Source: CAZRGV01 sp964599655 (GTDB lineage Bacteria > Planctomycetota > Planctomycetia > Isosphaerales > Isosphaeraceae). From it: a stretch of DNA of 64,000 bases. The stretch is taken from NCBI GenBank assembly GCA_964599655.1, contig CAZRGV010000011.1, forward strand, positions 1 to 64,000. Reading direction: 5' to 3'. A model generated the notes under the pieces. The model was not told where the DNA came from. It saw nothing but the letters and a program-made list of their open reading frames with translations, and made no database searches. The translations under genes were made by a program, and so were the position numbers. Within the stretch, counting starts at the first letter, position 1. Each line of letters opens with the position of its first letter. Shown one piece after another: positions 43,224-51,769 of the stretch.

Positions 43224-44696
43224 TCATATCATCTCGGCGAGTCTGGCCTCGAGTAGCTCGCCCACGAGCTGCGGATCGGCCTTGCCGCCGGTCTGCTTCA
43301 TGACTTGGCCCCGGAGGAATCCCTTGACGGCCTCGGGCTTCTTCTTACCCCCCTTGAGGTCCTCAAGCGCTTTGGGGTTGGAAGCCAGTGCGGCCTCGAT
43401 CGCTTGGGTGATCACATCGCGGTCGGCAACCATGCCGTAGCCACCTGCCTTGATGACCGACTCGGCCGGCTCACCCGTGGCAATCATCTTCTCCAGGACT
43501 TCGCGTCCCTGGTTGGTGTTCAGCTCCCGGCGATGAACTCGGTTGATCAGGTCGGCGAGATCCTTAGGATGGATTGGGAACTCCGCCAGGGAGATCTTCC
43601 GCTCCTTCGCCACCCGCAGGATGTCCTGCTGGATCCAGTTGCTGGCCAGCTTGTATTCCCCGGTCGCTAGGGCCACTTCCTCGTAGTAGTCGGCGACTTC
43701 CTGCCCCTGCTCGACCAGCACGTTGGCGTCGTAAGGCGAGAGGCCGTGGTCCGTCTCGAAACGATGGCGACGCTGGCTGGGGAGCTCACCGATGGACGCC
43801 CTGATCCGTTCGATCCAGGCATCATCGACGACGACGGGGACGAGGTCGGGTTCGGGGAAGTAGCGGTAGTCGGCCGCCGTTTCCTTCTGGCGCTGAGGCT
43901 TGGTCACTTCCTCGTCATCGTTCCAGCCGCGCGTTTCCTTGGGAGCGTCCTTGATGGTCAGCCCGTCCTCCAACCATTTCTTGTATTGCCTCACTGCTTC
44001 GAAATTCAGCGCCTTTTCCACAGCCCGGAAACTGTTCAGATTCTTAATCTCGACAATCGGCGTGGCGATGGTTTTGCCATCTTTCTCGATGTGCAGGTTG
44101 ATGTTCGCGTCGCAACGGAGCGAGCCTTCCTGCATCTCGCAGTCGGAGACGCCCAGGTATCGGAGGGTCAATCGTAGCTCTTCGAGGCACCCTTTGGCAT
44201 CCGCGGCACTCCGAAGATCGGGCTCGGTCACGATCTCGAGCAGTGGGATACCCGCTCGGTTGAGGTCGACCTCCGAGACGCCTCCCGCGCCGTGAGTCAG
44301 CTTGCCCGTGTCCTCCTCGAGGTGGACGCGGGTCAGGCGGCAGCGGCTGCCGCCCGAACCATCCTTGCGAACGGGCACTTCGAGCCAGCCGCCTCGGCTG
44401 AACGGCAAGTCGTACTGGCTGATCTGATAGTTCTTGGGGAGATCGGGATAGTAATAGTTCTTGCGATCCCACTTGGTGAACCGCGCGATGTCGGCGTTCA
44501 GGGCCACGGCGGTCTTGAGCGCCAACTCGAACGCCTTGCGGTTCATCACTGGCAGAGTTCCGGGCATGCCCAGCGAGACGGGGTCGGTCTGCGTGTTCGG
44601 GGGGAGCCCGAACTTCGTGCCACAGGACGAGAACATCTTGCTCTCGGTCAGGAGCTGAACGTGGACTTCAAGGCCGATGACGATGGTGTAATCCAT
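43224..44696 (-). CDS. gatB: Glu-tRNA(Gln)/Asp-tRNA(Asn) amidotransferase subunit B
   Basis: A 490-residue GatB, the kinase/transamidase subunit that activates Glu-tRNA(Gln) or Asp-tRNA(Asn). Signatures: YTIVIGLEVHVQLLTESKMFSSCGTKFG, YYYPDLPKNYQISQYDLP, HLEEDTGKLTH, CEMQEGSLRCDANIN and the C-terminal YqeY-like tail (KGFLRGQVMKQTGGKADPQLV). Length is normal. gatA and gatC lie upstream on the same strand with an extra small gene in between. Presence of GatCAB implies indirect tRNA amidation in this organism. Confidence 0.96.
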   Translation of the reverse strand: MDYTIVIGLEVHVQLLTESKMFSSCGTKFGLPPNTQTDPVSLGMPGTLPVMNRKAFELALKTAVALNADIARFTKWDRKNYYYPDLPKNYQISQYDLPFSRGGWLEVPVRKDGSGGSRCRLTRVHLEEDTGKLTHGAGGVSEVDLNRAGIPLLEIVTEPDLRSAADAKGCLEELRLTLRYLGVSDCEMQEGSLRCDANINLHIEKDGKTIATPIVEIKNLNSFRAVEKALNFEAVRQYKKWLEDGLTIKDAPKETRGWNDDEEVTKPQRQKETAADYRYFPEPDLVPVVVDDAWIERIRASIGELPSQRRHRFETDHGLSPYDANVLVEQGQEVADYYEEVALATGEYKLASNWIQQDILRVAKERKISLAEFPIHPKDLADLINRVHRRELNTNQGREVLEKMIATGEPAESVIKAGGYGMVADRDVITQAIEAALASNPKALEDLKGGKKKPEAVKGFLRGQVMKQTGGKADPQLVGELLEARLAEMI

Positions 44697-44806
44697 GTGA
44701 CACGTAGTCCCGTCAAGAATCTGTCGACAGCCGATCGCGGTTCATTATGGTTTGAAAACTTGAATCGTGATCTCGAATCCCCGATCCGCGCGCCCGGAAT
44801 CTAGAG

Positions 44807-45022
44807 CTAGGTCTCCCCTCGCAGGGCGTGAAGCTTGTCCAAAAGTCCGCGAATCACGGCTTCCTCGTGCTGTACCTGATCACGAAAATCGGGCGTATGG
44901 GTTCGATGAACCTCGACGCGCGTCTCTCCGAGCGAGCGGCTCAGGAGATTGGTCAGAAGAGCGATCTCCTCGAGGGTCACGGTCAGGCTATGCAAAGTCG
45001 ATTGCTCGGGATTAACGGACAT
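44807..45022 (-). CDS. 71-residue helical protein between gatA and gatB
   Basis: A small, acidic, helical protein (MSVNPEQSTLHSLTVTLEEI ... TPDFRDQVQHEEAVIRGLLD). The ATG at 45022 has GAGGA six bases upstream, which supports translation. It sits between gatA (54 bases from its stop) and gatB (110 bases before its start), in the same direction. No family recognised; it may be an accessory protein or an unrelated resident of the operon. Confidence 0.7.
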   Translation of the reverse strand: MSVNPEQSTLHSLTVTLEEIALLTNLLSRSLGETRVEVHRTHTPDFRDQVQHEEAVIRGLLDKLHALRGET

Positions 45023-45075
45023 CGACGTCCTCACGATCAACGAGGGGGGGAAAGTTAACCGGCCGTAACCGGTCG

Positions 45076-46569
45076 TCAATCGAGCTTCGGCCTCCGCAAA
45101 TGCCAGTCGGTCTCGCGCTCGAAGACGCGGGCGGTGCGGAGCAGGTTTTCCTCGGCGAACGCCGGGGCGAGCAGTTGCAGGCCGATCGGCAGGCCCGACG
45201 TCGTCAGGCCGCACGGGATGCTGAGCCCTGGGATACCGGCCAGGTTCGCCGTAATCGTGTAGATATCCGACAGGTACATGGACAAGGGGTCCGACACCCT
45301 TTCGCCCAGGCGGAACGCCGCTGTGGGGGAGGTCGGGCCGATCAGGACGTCGACCTCGTGGAAGGCGGAGTCGAAGTCATTGCGGATCAGGCGGCGGACC
45401 TTGAGGGCTTGGTTGTAGTACTGGTCGGCATAACCGGCCGAGAGGGCGAAGGTACCCAGCATAACGCGACGCTTGACCTCGGCACCAAAGCCCTCGGCAC
45501 GGCTAGCCATCATCATCAGGACGAGGGGAGGCAGGTCCTTCTCGTCCGGCCCCTGGGGCGTGAAGTCCTCCGCGCGATGGCCGTAGATGGTTCCGTCGTA
45601 GCGGGCGAGGTTGCTGGAGCACTCGGCGGGGGCCACGAGGTAGTAAGCCGGCACGCCGTATTTCGAGTGCGGCAGAGAGACCTCCTTGACCGTCGCGCCC
45701 GCCTTCTCGTAGACCTTCACCGCCTCGCGAACCGCGGCCTCGACCTCGGAATCCAGACCCTCGCCGAAGAACTCTCGGACCAGGCCGATCCGGAGCCGCT
45801 CGGGAGGGGTGTCGAGGCTGGCCAGGTAGTCGGGCACCGGGGTGTTGACGCTGGTCGAGTCCATCGGGTCGTGCCCCGCGATGACCTTCAGCAGCAAGCC
45901 GGTGTCGGCCAGGTCATGCGAGAACGGGCCGATCTGATCGAGCGAACTGGCGAAGGCGATCAGGCCGTAACGGCTAACCCGTCCGTAGGTAGGCTTCATA
46001 CCAACGATGCCACATAGAGAGGCTGGCTGGCGGATCGAGCCGCCGGTATCGGAGCCGAGGGAGATCGGCGCGAGGTCGGCCGCGACGGCCGCCGCCGACC
46101 CACCCGACGACCCGCCAGGGATCCGCTCGCGGTCCCAGGGGTTGCGAGTCGGGCCGAAATAGCTGTTCTCGGTGGATGAGCCCATGGCAAACTCATCCAT
46201 GTTCGTCTTGCCGATCAGAAGCGCGTCGGCCGCGCGAAGCTTGGTGACGACCGTCGCGTCGTACGGGGGACGGAAGTTCTCAAGCATCCGGCTGCCGCAG
46301 GTGGTTGGCTCGCCGATCGTGCAAAGGACGTCTTTAATGGCCACGGGTACGCCGGCCAGAAGACCGAGCGGTTCCCCTTTTCGACGTTTTTCGTCGATGC
46401 CTCGAGCCTGAGCCAGTACCGCCTCGGGATCGCGGTGGAGGAAGACATTGAGGGTGGCGTTCAGACGATCGGCCCGGTCGAGGTAGGAGCGGGCCACCTC
46501 CTCGGCCGATATAGCCCCCGAGTTCAACTGGTCGAGCAGTTCGCAGGCCGTAACGTGAGTCGGATCCAT
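45076..46569 (-). CDS. gatA: Glu-tRNA(Gln)/Asp-tRNA(Asn) amidotransferase subunit A
   Basis: A 497-residue GatA glutaminase of the amidase-signature family, which releases ammonia for GatB. The Ser-cisSer-Lys triad is visible: VPVAIKDVLCT (Lys), GGSSGGSAAAVA and SDTGGSIRQPA (Ser residues), plus NMDEFAMGSSTENS and GLQLLAPAFAEENLL. The start ATG 46569 (MDPTHVTACELLDQL) is chosen; an upstream in-frame ATG gives a 25-residue extension without likeness to GatA. Length normal. Lies 149 bases after gatC. Confidence 0.96.
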   Translation of the reverse strand: MDPTHVTACELLDQLNSGAISAEEVARSYLDRADRLNATLNVFLHRDPEAVLAQARGIDEKRRKGEPLGLLAGVPVAIKDVLCTIGEPTTCGSRMLENFRPPYDATVVTKLRAADALLIGKTNMDEFAMGSSTENSYFGPTRNPWDRERIPGGSSGGSAAAVAADLAPISLGSDTGGSIRQPASLCGIVGMKPTYGRVSRYGLIAFASSLDQIGPFSHDLADTGLLLKVIAGHDPMDSTSVNTPVPDYLASLDTPPERLRIGLVREFFGEGLDSEVEAAVREAVKVYEKAGATVKEVSLPHSKYGVPAYYLVAPAECSSNLARYDGTIYGHRAEDFTPQGPDEKDLPPLVLMMMASRAEGFGAEVKRRVMLGTFALSAGYADQYYNQALKVRRLIRNDFDSAFHEVDVLIGPTSPTAAFRLGERVSDPLSMYLSDIYTITANLAGIPGLSIPCGLTTSGLPIGLQLLAPAFAEENLLRTARVFERETDWHLRRPKLD

Positions 46570-46718
46570 CGAGTCAATCCAGGGGAGTCTCGGGGAATCG
46601 GGTGACGATAAAGCGTGGGCCATAACCCTGGGCAGTTCACCCATTGGCTCGGTTGACGATAACCCTTGGCCAGCGAAGCCGGCCTAATCGCCAGGTTGAA
46701 CAATTCGAGCCAAGCCGA

Positions 46719-47006
46719 TCACTCAAGGACAGCCGGAACCAAAAAGCTCTCCTCGTTATGATCCGGAGCATTGGCCAGGGCAGACTCGCGACGTAGGCTC
46801 GGTCCTTGAACGTCATCGCGAAAGACGTTGCGGACCTCTACGCCGTGCGCCAGGGGCTCGACGTCCCTGGTATCGAGCTGCTGAAGCTGGGCCACGAAGT
46901 CGACGATCGTATTGAGTTGCCCGGTAAAGGTTTCCAGCTCCTGGGGCGTCAACCGGAGGCGTGCCAGGAGCGCAACCTTGGCAACTTCATCTCTCGACAG
47001 TGACAT
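46719..47006 (-). CDS. gatC: Glu-tRNA(Gln)/Asp-tRNA(Asn) amidotransferase subunit C
   Basis: A 95-residue GatC that stabilises the GatA-GatB complex. MSLSRDEVAKVALLARLRLT at the start, LNTIVDFVAQLQQLDTRDVEPLAH in the middle and REDxx-like VFRDDVQG are typical. ATG 47006 with upstream purine-rich sequence GAGGACGG; longer in-frame sequence overlaps untranslated DNA. First gene of the gatC-gatA-small-gatB series. Confidence 0.94.
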   Translation of the reverse strand: MSLSRDEVAKVALLARLRLTPQELETFTGQLNTIVDFVAQLQQLDTRDVEPLAHGVEVRNVFRDDVQGPSLRRESALANAPDHNEESFLVPAVLE

Positions 47007-47294
47007 CGGCGAACCGTCCTCTCCCTCGTCCAGCGTTGATACGAGCCCAGGGTGAACTCGCGTGCGACCGGCAATCCTAATTCTTTGATGCAACTCCCCA
47101 GAAGGTGGATCAACCGATCTCGGGAAGCGACAGCCAGTCTGCCACATCAGGCCGGGGGGTTCAAGCCGCGCGGGCTCGTCCCCGCCGTCGTTTGACGATG
47201 GTCAGTCGCAATTCTAAGATAGCGCCTAGCCTGACGGCACCTCGGCGCCGTCAGGCCTCCGTGGGATGTCCGTGTTTCCTCAAGGTACGCGAGC

Positions 47295-48560
47295 ATGCAA
47301 GGTCCGGTTGCGATCATTCTGGCTGCCGGGCACGGCAAACGGATGAAGTCGGAGAAAGCCAAAGTTCTCCACGAAGTCTGCGGACGGCCGATGATTTCCT
47401 ACGTCGTCGAGGCGGCGCGAGCAGCCGGAGCCCGGACGATTATTGTGGTGGTCGGCTTCGCGGCCGATCAAGTTCGAGCGGCTCTGGCCGATGACCCCGA
47501 CGTCCTCTTCGCCGAGCAGACCGAGCAACTGGGCACTGGTCACGCTGTGAAATGCTGCCGACAGGTGCTCGAAGGATATCAGGGACCGGCGCTCGTGCTC
47601 GTCGGTGACGAACCCCTGCTCCGTCCCGAACCGCTGGCGGACCTACTCACCCTGCAGCACGAGGAACACGCGGCCTGCTTGATGGGTACGGCCGTAGTGC
47701 CTGATCCCACGGGCTTCGGCCGCATCCTTCGAGACAGCGCGGGCCGTTTCCTCAGGATCGTCGAACAGCGCGACTGCACCCGCGAGGAAGCCTCAATCGA
47801 TGAGGTCAACCCAAGCTGCTACGTCTTCGAACTGCCAACCCTATGGGAGGCCCTCGACCGGCTCAACACGGGCAACGCACAGGGTGAGTATTACCTGACC
47901 GATGCGCCCGCCCTTCTCCAGGACATGGGCCAGATCGTGCGAGCGCTTCCCGTTCTTCATCCCGACGACATTCTTGGGGTCAACACCCGACAGCATCTCG
48001 CGCAAGCACACGCACTCATGCAAGGCCGGATTCTCGACCGCCTCATGACCGACGGCGTGAGCATCGTCGATCCCAGGAACACCTACATTGATGGCCGAGC
48101 CCGGATCGGCCCTGACACGATTGTCTTTCCGTACACAGTGATCTCCGGCGTAGTCCACATTGGCCGGAACTGTCGCGTTGGACCGTTTGCCCATCTTCGT
48201 GATGGGACCGTTCTGGAAGACAATGTGGAGGTCGGGGCGTTCGTCGAGGTCTCGAAGAGTCGGCTGGAAACGGCATCGATCGCGCGTCACTTAGCATATC
48301 TTGGCAACGCAGAGGTGGGTCCTAGGGTCACGATTGGGGCCGGCGCGATCACTGCGAACTTCGACGGACGGGTCAAGAGCACCACGCGGATCGGTCGCAA
48401 TGCCTTTGTTGGCTCCGGCGCAATCCTGATCGCCCCGGTCACCGTCGGCGAGCGAGCCGTTATCGGCGCCGGGGCAGTGGTGACCAAAGGACGCGAAGTC
48501 GCTCCTGGCCAAACGGTTGTGGGAGTCCCAGCCAAGCCGAGAACCAACGGCTCGACCTGA
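47295..48560 (+). CDS. glmU: GlmU-type bifunctional UDP-GlcNAc pyrophosphorylase/acetyltransferase
   Basis: A 421-residue GlmU that makes UDP-GlcNAc for peptidoglycan and LPS. The N-terminal uridyltransferase begins IILAAGHGKRMKSEKAKVLH with EQLGTGHAVKC, VGDEPLLRP and YLTDAPALL. The C-terminal left-handed beta helix (hexapeptide repeats from about residue 255) contains the acetyltransferase histidine region IARHLAYLGNAEVG and the NFDG segment (usually NYDG). It is about 35 residues shorter than E. coli GlmU (456), mainly at the C-terminus. Presence agrees with lipid A synthesis in this organism. ATG 47295 opens the gene after 288 divergent bases. Confidence 0.92.
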   Translation: MQGPVAIILAAGHGKRMKSEKAKVLHEVCGRPMISYVVEAARAAGARTIIVVVGFAADQVRAALADDPDVLFAEQTEQLGTGHAVKCCRQVLEGYQGPALVLVGDEPLLRPEPLADLLTLQHEEHAACLMGTAVVPDPTGFGRILRDSAGRFLRIVEQRDCTREEASIDEVNPSCYVFELPTLWEALDRLNTGNAQGEYYLTDAPALLQDMGQIVRALPVLHPDDILGVNTRQHLAQAHALMQGRILDRLMTDGVSIVDPRNTYIDGRARIGPDTIVFPYTVISGVVHIGRNCRVGPFAHLRDGTVLEDNVEVGAFVEVSKSRLETASIARHLAYLGNAEVGPRVTIGAGAITANFDGRVKSTTRIGRNAFVGSGAILIAPVTVGERAVIGAGAVVTKGREVAPGQTVVGVPAKPRTNGST

Positions 48561-48602
48561 TTGCTGGCCGAAGACAAGATCGTGCCGGTACAACGTCTTT
48601 TC

Positions 48603-49301
48603 CTACAAGAACTTCCATTCGCCTGTCGCCAGGACGTAGAGTCCGAGGCCCAGGTTCGCGACAGCGTGGCTCACGAGGCAGGTTGTCAGACTGCGCGACC
48701 AGGCGAGCAGTGCAGCCCAAAGCAGACCCGTCAGCAACCCGGGTAGCCATTCCGGGTGCTCCAGACCGAAAAGGACCGAGGTGACTGCGACCGCGAAGGG
48801 GGTGACTCGACCGATGGGTACCCGAGTGAAGGCCGGGTCAATCAACCATCGCATCAGGAACGACCGCCAGAAGAGCTCTTCGATGAGAGGGACGAGAGCC
48901 GCGAGCCCAACGAAGCGAACGGCGAGAAAGCCAATCCGGCCGATCGGCGATGGAATCAAGCCGGGGTCGAAAGCCGTCCGAGCGCCGAGGAATGAAAACC
49001 GGGGGTAGTAGGGGTCAAGTCCGACCCAGAACACCGTCACGATGACACCAAGCCCCGCACTGACCGCCAGTCTCGTCCAGCCGGGCGAGGGCGTCAAATC
49101 CCGCCAAGTCGATCGGCAGGCCCAGGCCACCGCCGCCACCAACGCAACCTTGACGGAATAGGCCAACGGATACCAGGTCGGATGTGGAGTCTCTTCCCTC
49201 GTCACGGCGAATCCTTCCACGGGCGTCAACACCAAGAAAGCCGCAAACGGAGCCACATAGGTTATCCAGGGACTTGAGGAAAAGTCGATCGGATTCTTCA
49301 T
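48603..49301 (-). CDS. CPBP-family (CAAX protease-related) membrane protease, exosortase-type
   Basis: A 232-residue integral membrane protein. The CPBP motifs are visible: PLIEELFWRSFLMRW (EExxxR, catalytic Glu), VLFGLEHPEW (His) and CLVSHAVANLGLGLY (His/Asn). It resembles the 'CAAX prenyl protease-related' proteins found with exosortase systems that process PEP-CTERM-like proteins; this link is by resemblance and no exosortase gene lies adjacent. Six to seven hydrophobic helices. Convergent with glmU, immediately before the insertion cluster. Confidence 0.85.
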   Translation of the reverse strand: MKNPIDFSSSPWITYVAPFAAFLVLTPVEGFAVTREETPHPTWYPLAYSVKVALVAAVAWACRSTWRDLTPSPGWTRLAVSAGLGVIVTVFWVGLDPYYPRFSFLGARTAFDPGLIPSPIGRIGFLAVRFVGLAALVPLIEELFWRSFLMRWLIDPAFTRVPIGRVTPFAVAVTSVLFGLEHPEWLPGLLTGLLWAALLAWSRSLTTCLVSHAVANLGLGLYVLATGEWKFL

Positions 49302-49531
49302 TCGGTCGGACTCATTTCAAGGGAAAGTTAAGAGACGGGAGCAAGGCCTCTTCAGTCTAGCCGCGGAATGACGGCGTCGGAAGAAAGAAACCGCGTCTCA
49401 GACGGTTAGAGCTAAGTTCGTGTTTCGCAGATCTGGCACACGGACGATGAACACATCGCCCACACTCGATGGAGCGTTTCCGAGGCTCATCGACGGTCTC
49501 ATCGGCGGCGATCGCTGCAGCAGGACATCGA

Positions 49532-50937
49532 TCAGGCCGCGCGGCTGACGAACTCGATAAGCTGTGCAAGCGGGGTTTCTTGCCCCTCCCTCTTCCAATC
49601 CACACCCGCGAATTGACCGCGCCAGCTCTCCCGCCGAAGCGCCCTCAGGATGTCCGCGTACGACGGCTCCTCCTTCCCCGGATACCACGGACGATCCGGC
49701 AATGACAGCGACCGATGCCCATCTCGGTCAAACCAGACCCGAGTCAGCCCGTACAGCGCCAGCCCCAAAGGCGCCATCCGCTCGACCGCTTTCGGCGCGT
49801 GGTTGGCCGGGTCCTTCAGGCTCATCATCTGCTTGACGTTCTGGTGCATGACCTCCACGCTCCAGCGCGCCGCGTAGTGCGACAGGATCGTCCCTGCGAC
49901 CCAGTCCAGCCGCGTGCAGTAGTACTTCGGGTCGGGGCGGCCTCCCTCGGTGTCCTGGACCAGGACGATCACCAGGAGTCGGTCCTTGCCCGCCTTGTAA
50001 TACAGGGCCTGCATCGTCTTGCCCCGGAGCGTCGCGTGCAGGCTGTAATAGTCGAATCCCAACTCCTCCCAGGGCTTCGTCGCGTCGGCAGCCCATTCGG
50101 CCATCGAGGGCAACAGCGCCCCCTTCTTGCGCAGCGCCCCTTTCTGCTTCAGCCGCGGCGGTGGCCCCGGCTCGTACAGCGCCGCAGTGGAGGCCACCCG
50201 GCTGATCAGATCGGCGTTCTCGGGCAGGTGCCGGAGCACGCTCTTGCCGCCGTAGGCGCTGTCGCCGCTGACGAGGATCTCCCGCGCGGAGAACCACCCC
50301 GCGAATTGTCGGATCAACTCCACGGCCAGCTTGGGGCGCGTGCGATGGTTGGGGGCGGCCGGCTTCTTCTTGACCCTCCTACCCTCGCCTTTGGCGTCCC
50401 CTCGCCTTTGGCGTCGGCCTGCCGCTTCTTGCCCTTGGCCAATCCCTGGCGATTGCGGTCCAGCCGCATGCCGATCGGCAGGGCCCAGACCTTGGTTGGG
50501 GACCACGGCGGCTTGGAGATCTGCAGCGAGAGGATCACCCAGTCGTGCCCCCAACTGACGTGGGGCCGACTGCGGATGAAGTTCAGCGGGTCGTGATGCA
50601 TCCCGGTGCCGAAGATGGTCAACCCCCGCCTGCGGCAGAAGGTGTCGTCGACGCCCAAGGCGATCGTCCCCTCGGGGAAGAACGTCCGGGGCGCGTCGCG
50701 CGCCAGGGCCTCGTAGAGGTCGTCGATCGACCCGGCGGCATTGCTGAAGAAGCGGTGGTATCGGCTGTGGTGCCAGGGATGGACGGCGCCGGCGGACTGG
50801 ATCAGCTCGGTGACGTAGCGATGTCGGAAGGAGAGGCACAATCCGGTGGCGATCGTGAGGAAGGCGACGAAGAAGGGTCCGGTGCAGACCGAGCGGAACT
50901 GGCGAAGGAGTGAGCGGAACGAGGGGGTAAGCTGCAT
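49532..50937 (-). pseudogene. IS701-like DDE transposase, frameshifted by a 17-bp duplication
   Basis: Reads leftward from MQLTPSFRSLLRQFRS at 50937. The N-terminal half (ALGVDDTFCRRRGLTIFGTG with the first catalytic Asp, GHDWVILSLQISKPPWSP) is open to about 50400. The C-terminal half continues in another frame (DSAYGGKSVLRHLP, RWSVEVMHQNVKQM with the Glu-side motif) to 49532. Between them 'CCCTCGCCTTTGGCGTC' on the plus strand is present twice in tandem (50382-50398, 50399-50415). Removing one copy restores a single 462-codon reading frame, exactly divisible by three. The gene is therefore recently inactivated. Confidence 0.88.
50382..50415. repeat. Perfect 17-bp tandem duplication in the IS701 transposase
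   Basis: Two identical adjacent copies of CCCTCGCCTTTGGCGTC (plus strand). The extra 17 bases shift the transposase frame. Confidence 0.95.
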
Positions 50938-51064
50938 GTGCGGCCTCCTTAGTGGCGCGGGACCCTGGTTGTTGTGCAACTCTCGGGATACACCCGTCAC
51001 CCAAGGAGGACGCGATAGAATTCACTTATTCACCCCTCGCCAGAAGTGCGAAACCCGAACTAAG

Positions 51065-51428
51065 GCGTGGTGATTCCACACCTGAAACGTCAACCAGAGC
51101 CCGCCTGTTTGGCCCTAAAGAAATAATCCGGGCTAGGCTCGTGGCCCTTCTCCGAGGCAGCCCTTCCAGGAGCCACCAGGCCACGATCACGGGCCCCTGG
51201 GCCGGGACACCGACCAGCCCGAACGTCGTTGCCCAGGCCGCTGCCGTCGATGGCGTAAACCGGCCCTTGGGCAAGTTGGCGGTGATCCAGGGCCGCGATG
51301 CCCGCCCTGTGGACCCGCGCCAGGCGGCCATGTCGGCCCGCTGGAAAGCATCGTGCCAAGTGTCGGGGTGACACCAGCCGGGAAGGAAGGGCACGCCGCG
51401 AACGTCCCGAACAGGGACACCGTGTTGT
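51065..51428 (-). pseudogene. Decayed DDE transposase remnant between two insertion sequences
   Basis: No intact frame, but fragments in alternating leftward frames join into a transposase-like sequence: NNTVSLFGTF, then VPFLPGWCHPDTWHDAFQRAD, then QGPVYAIDGSGLGND (a DDE first-Asp style motif), then VIVAWWLLEG and SEKGHE. Several frameshifts separate them. The fragment is bounded exactly by the IS701 direct repeat on one side and the IS3 inverted repeat on the other, so its ends were lost. Family not assigned with confidence. Confidence 0.6.
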
Positions 51429-51495
51429 TGACCTTCCCCACGGATAGTGGGCGCCTCGAAGGGCTGGCGTAATGCTGGTCCAGGAGGAATCGCCC

Positions 51496-51769
51496 ATGGC
51501 CCGTCGGTCGTTCACGCTGGAATACGAGATCTCGGCCGCCAAACTTGTCCGCGCGCAGGGATACTCGGTCGTCCAGGCCGCACAAAGCCTCGGCGTCGAC
51601 CCCGCTCGGTCCGCGACTGGGTAGCGAAGTTCGTCCCGCCACCGGCCACGGCCCCCGCGGATGCCGAGCTGCGCCAGGAACGCGAGCGGCGCCTTGCCGA
51701 GAACAAGTAGTTGTTGATGGAGCGCGAAATTAAAAAAAAGGCGACGGCCTTCTTCGCAAGGGAGCAGTC
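51496..51769 (+). pseudogene. IS3-family orfA, frameshifted and interrupted by a stop codon
   Basis: Starts MARRSFTLEYEISAAKLVRA with an HTH (SVVQAAQSLGVD) typical of IS3 OrfA, then loses frame near 51600, resumes as RDWVAKFVPPPATA and DAELRQERERRLAENK, meets a TAG (probably from CAG, Gln), and continues LLMEREIKKKATAFFAREQS. The sequence ATTAAAAAAAAG near 51730 resembles the A-rich slippage site used to make the OrfAB transposase by programmed frameshifting. Confidence 0.75.

Larger units (their letters stand above)
49417..51059. mobile_element. IS701-like insertion sequence with CTAAG direct repeats
   Basis: A 1643-base element. The ends are imperfect inverted repeats: left (49417-49437) begins TTCGTGTTTCGCA and ends TCTGGC; right (51039-51059), read inward, begins TTCGGGTTTCGCA and ends TCTGGC, giving 18 of 21 matches. 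Both sides are flanked by CTAAG (49412-49416 and 51060-51064), a target-site duplication containing CTAA, which fits the YTAR target known for IS701. It carries one DDE transposase, broken by a frameshift, so the copy is not autonomous. Confidence 0.85.

Noticed and set aside
50382..50415. Possible CRISPR-like repeat
   Set aside because: Only two copies with no spacer; it is a simple tandem duplication.
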